Shown here: in pieces, positions 50,772 through 52,557 of the stretch
How the letters are laid out: each line of letters begins with the position of its first letter
Numbering within the stretch: position 1 is the stretch's first letter
DNA from: Comamonadaceae bacterium PBBC2
GTDB taxonomy: Bacteria; Pseudomonadota; Gammaproteobacteria; Burkholderiales; Burkholderiaceae_C
DNA: 52,557 bases
Reading direction: 5' to 3'
Assembly (NCBI GenBank): GCA_002255935.1
Contig: NKIO01000020.1
Span: forward strand, 1 to 52,557
Made by a program: the position numbers and the translations under genes
Notes under the pieces: model-generated
The model's database searches: none
What the model saw: the letters and a program-made list of their open reading frames with translations, nothing else
What the model was told of the DNA's origin: nothing

Positions 50772-51149
50772 TTATGCGGTTTGGGCGAATCGGGGTTGCG
50801 TCCCCACGGCCGAGCCTTGGTAGAAACCGGCATAGCGGTCCAGCTGGCGCTGGGCGGCGCTGGCGTCCACGCCCTCTTTGAGCACGGCCACATCAAAGCC
50901 TGTGCGCTGCATCTGCACCAATTGGTCGATCAGCACGTCACCCGTGGCACGCAACTCGCCTGCAAAGCGCAGGCGGCGGCGCAGCAAAAAGGCCTGGCTG
51001 TAAGCGCGGCCATCGGTGAAGGCCGGGAACTGCAAGTCAATGCGGGTGACGCCGGACAGGTCGAGCGTGCGGGGGTCCACGTCGTTGGCGAGTGCCAAAA
51101 CGCCGGTGGCGTCTGCCGCTTGGTGTTCTTGTGTGGAAATGATTTTCAT
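50772..51149 (-). CDS. DUF934 protein, sulfate assimilation cluster
   Basis: 125 residues of the DUF934 family: VTRIDLQFPAFTDGRAYSQAFLLRRRL and GELRATGDVLIDQLVQMQRTGFD. These proteins are always found beside cysI and cysH in proteobacteria and probably help sulfite reductase, but the exact role is not settled. Start ATG at 51149. Confidence 0.9.
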   Translation of the reverse strand: MKIISTQEHQAADATGVLALANDVDPRTLDLSGVTRIDLQFPAFTDGRAYSQAFLLRRRLRFAGELRATGDVLIDQLVQMQRTGFDVAVLKEGVDASAAQRQLDRYAGFYQGSAVGTQPRFAQTA

Positions 51150-51161
51150 GGGTGTTTTCTC

Positions 51162-51228
51162 CGTAGGAGCTTGCCCTGCAAGCGGTGTTTTGTGGACGAC
51201 CGAATCGCCAGCAGGGCTGGCTCCTACA
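51162..51228. repeat. REP-like palindromic repeat, copy 6
   Basis: cgtaggagcttgccctgcaa at the left and gccagcagggctggctccta at the right, in the same orientation as copies 1 and 2. It lies between cysI and the DUF934 gene. Confidence 0.88.
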
Positions 51229-51238
51229 AGGTGTCTGT

Positions 51239-52557
51239 TCAGGCGGTTTGTTCCTCAGCCGGATGGCGGGCAGCGTTGGCAGCGGCTTTGAAGGGGTCTT
51301 GGCCGACACGGCGCAGCGTCTCGATGAAGGCTTCTTGCTTGCCGTTGCCGGTGCTCACGCGCAGCTGCTTGTAGGTGTTCAAAATCGCTTCGATCACGTC
51401 GGGCACTTCAAACGAAGAGAAGGAGGGGCCCACCACCTTGCCGGGTGTGGCCGCACCGGACAGGTCTTTGCCGTCCGAGCCGCCCAGCGTGACCTGGTAC
51501 CACTCCTTGCCGTCTTTATCGACACCCAAAATGCCGATGTGGCCCGAGTGGTGGTGACCGCAGGAGTTGATGCAACCGCTGATGTGGAAATCGATGTGGC
51601 CCAGGTCCTCCAGCTCGTCGAGATCTTGGTAGCGCTCGGTGATGGCGCTGGCCGTGGGGATGGAGCGGGCATTGGCCAAGGCGCAGTAGTCGCCGCCAGG
51701 GCAGGCGATCATGTCGGTCAGCAAACCGATGTTGGGCTGGGCCACGCCCAGGGCCTTGGCTTCGAGCCACAGGGCATGCAGCTGGTCCAGGCGCACCCAA
51801 GGCAGCAGCAGGTTTTGGGTGTGCGAGACACGGGCTTCGCCTGCCGAGAATTTCTCGACCAAGGTCGCAGCGGCGTCCAGTTGATCGGCAGTGGCGTCAC
51901 CTGGGGCATAGCCCGGACGCTTGAAGGACAGCGACACGGCGCGCAGTTGCGGGTTGCGGTGTGGGCGCACATTGCGCGTCAGCCAGCGGGCAAAGGCGGG
52001 CGTCTTGGCCGCTTCGATGCTGAGCGCCGCTTCGGCCTGGGCCAGCCACTCGTCGGTGTTCTCTGGCAGGTCCAGCGCAGGGTCCACAAATCCGGCTTTC
52101 ACGCGGTCGAGTTCGGCTTGTGGCAGGGTGTGGGGTGCGCCGTCGCGCTCGATGATTTCGCGGAACTCGGTTTCCACTTCGTCAAAGTAGCGCTGGCCTT
52201 CGGCCTTGACCAAAATTTTGATGCGGGCTTTGTACTTGTTGTCACGACGGCCCCAGCGGTTGTACACGCGCACCACGGCTTCGAGGTAGTTCATGATGTC
52301 CTGCCAAGGCAAGAACTCGCGGATCACCACGCCGTTGACCGGGGTGCGGCCCATGCCGCCGCCCACCAGGACTTTGAAGCCGACTTCGCCAGCGGCGTTG
52401 GTGGTCACGCGCAGGCCCACGTCGTGCCAGCCAATCGCGGCGCGGTCTTCGGTGGCGCCGGTGATGGCAATCTTGAACTTGCGTGGCAGGTGCGCAAACT
52501 CAGGGTGCAGCGTGCTCCACTGGCGCATCCCCTCGGCGTAGGGCCGCGGGTCCCCCG
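51239..52557 (-). CDS. cysI: Sulfite (nitrite/sulfite) reductase hemoprotein, cut by the window edge
   Basis: The last 439 or so residues are present; the frame is open to the edge (DPRPYAEGMRQWSTLHPEF). Siroheme and [4Fe-4S] Cys motifs are CPGGDYCALANARS and ISGCINSCGHHHSGHIG. The ferredoxin-like half-domain repeat (GGMGRTPVNG and GGSDGKDLSGAATPG) is as expected. It reduces sulfite to sulfide with six electrons. First gene of the leftward sulfate run cysI-DUF934-cysH-cysD-cysN, as far as the window shows. Confidence 0.93.
   Translation of the reverse strand, partial: GDPRPYAEGMRQWSTLHPEFAHLPRKFKIAITGATEDRAAIGWHDVGLRVTTNAAGEVGFKVLVGGGMGRTPVNGVVIREFLPWQDIMNYLEAVVRVYNRWGRRDNKYKARIKILVKAEGQRYFDEVETEFREIIERDGAPHTLPQAELDRVKAGFVDPALDLPENTDEWLAQAEAALSIEAAKTPAFARWLTRNVRPHRNPQLRAVSLSFKRPGYAPGDATADQLDAAATLVEKFSAGEARVSHTQNLLLPWVRLDQLHALWLEAKALGVAQPNIGLLTDMIACPGGDYCALANARSIPTASAITERYQDLDELEDLGHIDFHISGCINSCGHHHSGHIGILGVDKDGKEWYQVTLGGSDGKDLSGAATPGKVVGPSFSSFEVPDVIEAILNTYKQLRVSTGNGKQEAFIETLRRVGQDPFKAAANAARHPAEEQTA

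Overview
The window looks like chromosomal DNA from a betaproteobacterium of the order Burkholderiales, probably Comamonadaceae. This is inferred from the style of the core genes (a CysH of the APS-reductase type next to a DUF934 gene, umuD-cho-umuC, a FimV-like protein, a TPP-riboswitch-controlled TonB receptor) and the GC-rich codon use of the right half. I could not run a database search, so the taxon is an inference.

Positions 1 to about 26,990 are the right part of a genomic island. It ends at 26965-26988 in a damaged copy of the 3' end of a tRNA-Phe gene followed by a strong terminator, as expected for an island inserted in that tRNA. One complete IS3-family element (25311-26632) and the end of a second copy (1-127) lie in the same orientation and bracket 25.2 kb of accessory DNA. 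That DNA carries: a rightward run of DNA-processing genes (NYN-domain protein, RapA/SNF2-type helicase, type III Mod and Res, an AT-rich coiled-coil protein, a CoiA-like zinc protein, a DUF2779 double-nuclease protein, a DUF1810 protein); three small leftward genes; a helix-turn-helix protein, a macro-domain protein and a small protein; a leftward WYL regulator, a DnaQ-like protein with an altered catalytic motif and an AT-rich hypothetical; a short tyrosine recombinase; two small genes including a DUF6876-like protein; a DUF2130 protein; and a membrane protein with a trypsin-like protease cut by the IS. The first seven or eight genes look like a composite defence locus built around a type III restriction-modification system.

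From about 27,020 rightward the genes are ordinary core genes. They are a cupin, a quinone oxidoreductase and a glutathione S-transferase; an SRAP (YedK) gene; an SOS operon umuD-cho-umuC behind a near-consensus LexA box; a degenerate AAA+ regulator; a FimV-like protein; an operon of OmpA-like, CHASE2 and FecR proteins; an operon of a DUF2878 membrane protein, a pterin dehydratase and a histidine phosphatase; a periplasmic binding protein, an MBL-fold hydrolase and a ModA-like protein; and tRNA-Asn.

The right end has a TonB-dependent receptor under a TPP riboswitch, broken by a frameshift near its C-terminus, then a ferredoxin-NADP reductase and a 7Fe-type ferredoxin, then the sulfate assimilation genes cysI (cut by the window edge), DUF934, cysH, cysD and cysN, all leftward. 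Between 45.8 and 51.2 kb at least five, probably six, copies of a palindromic REP-like repeat of about 70 bp sit in the gaps between genes.
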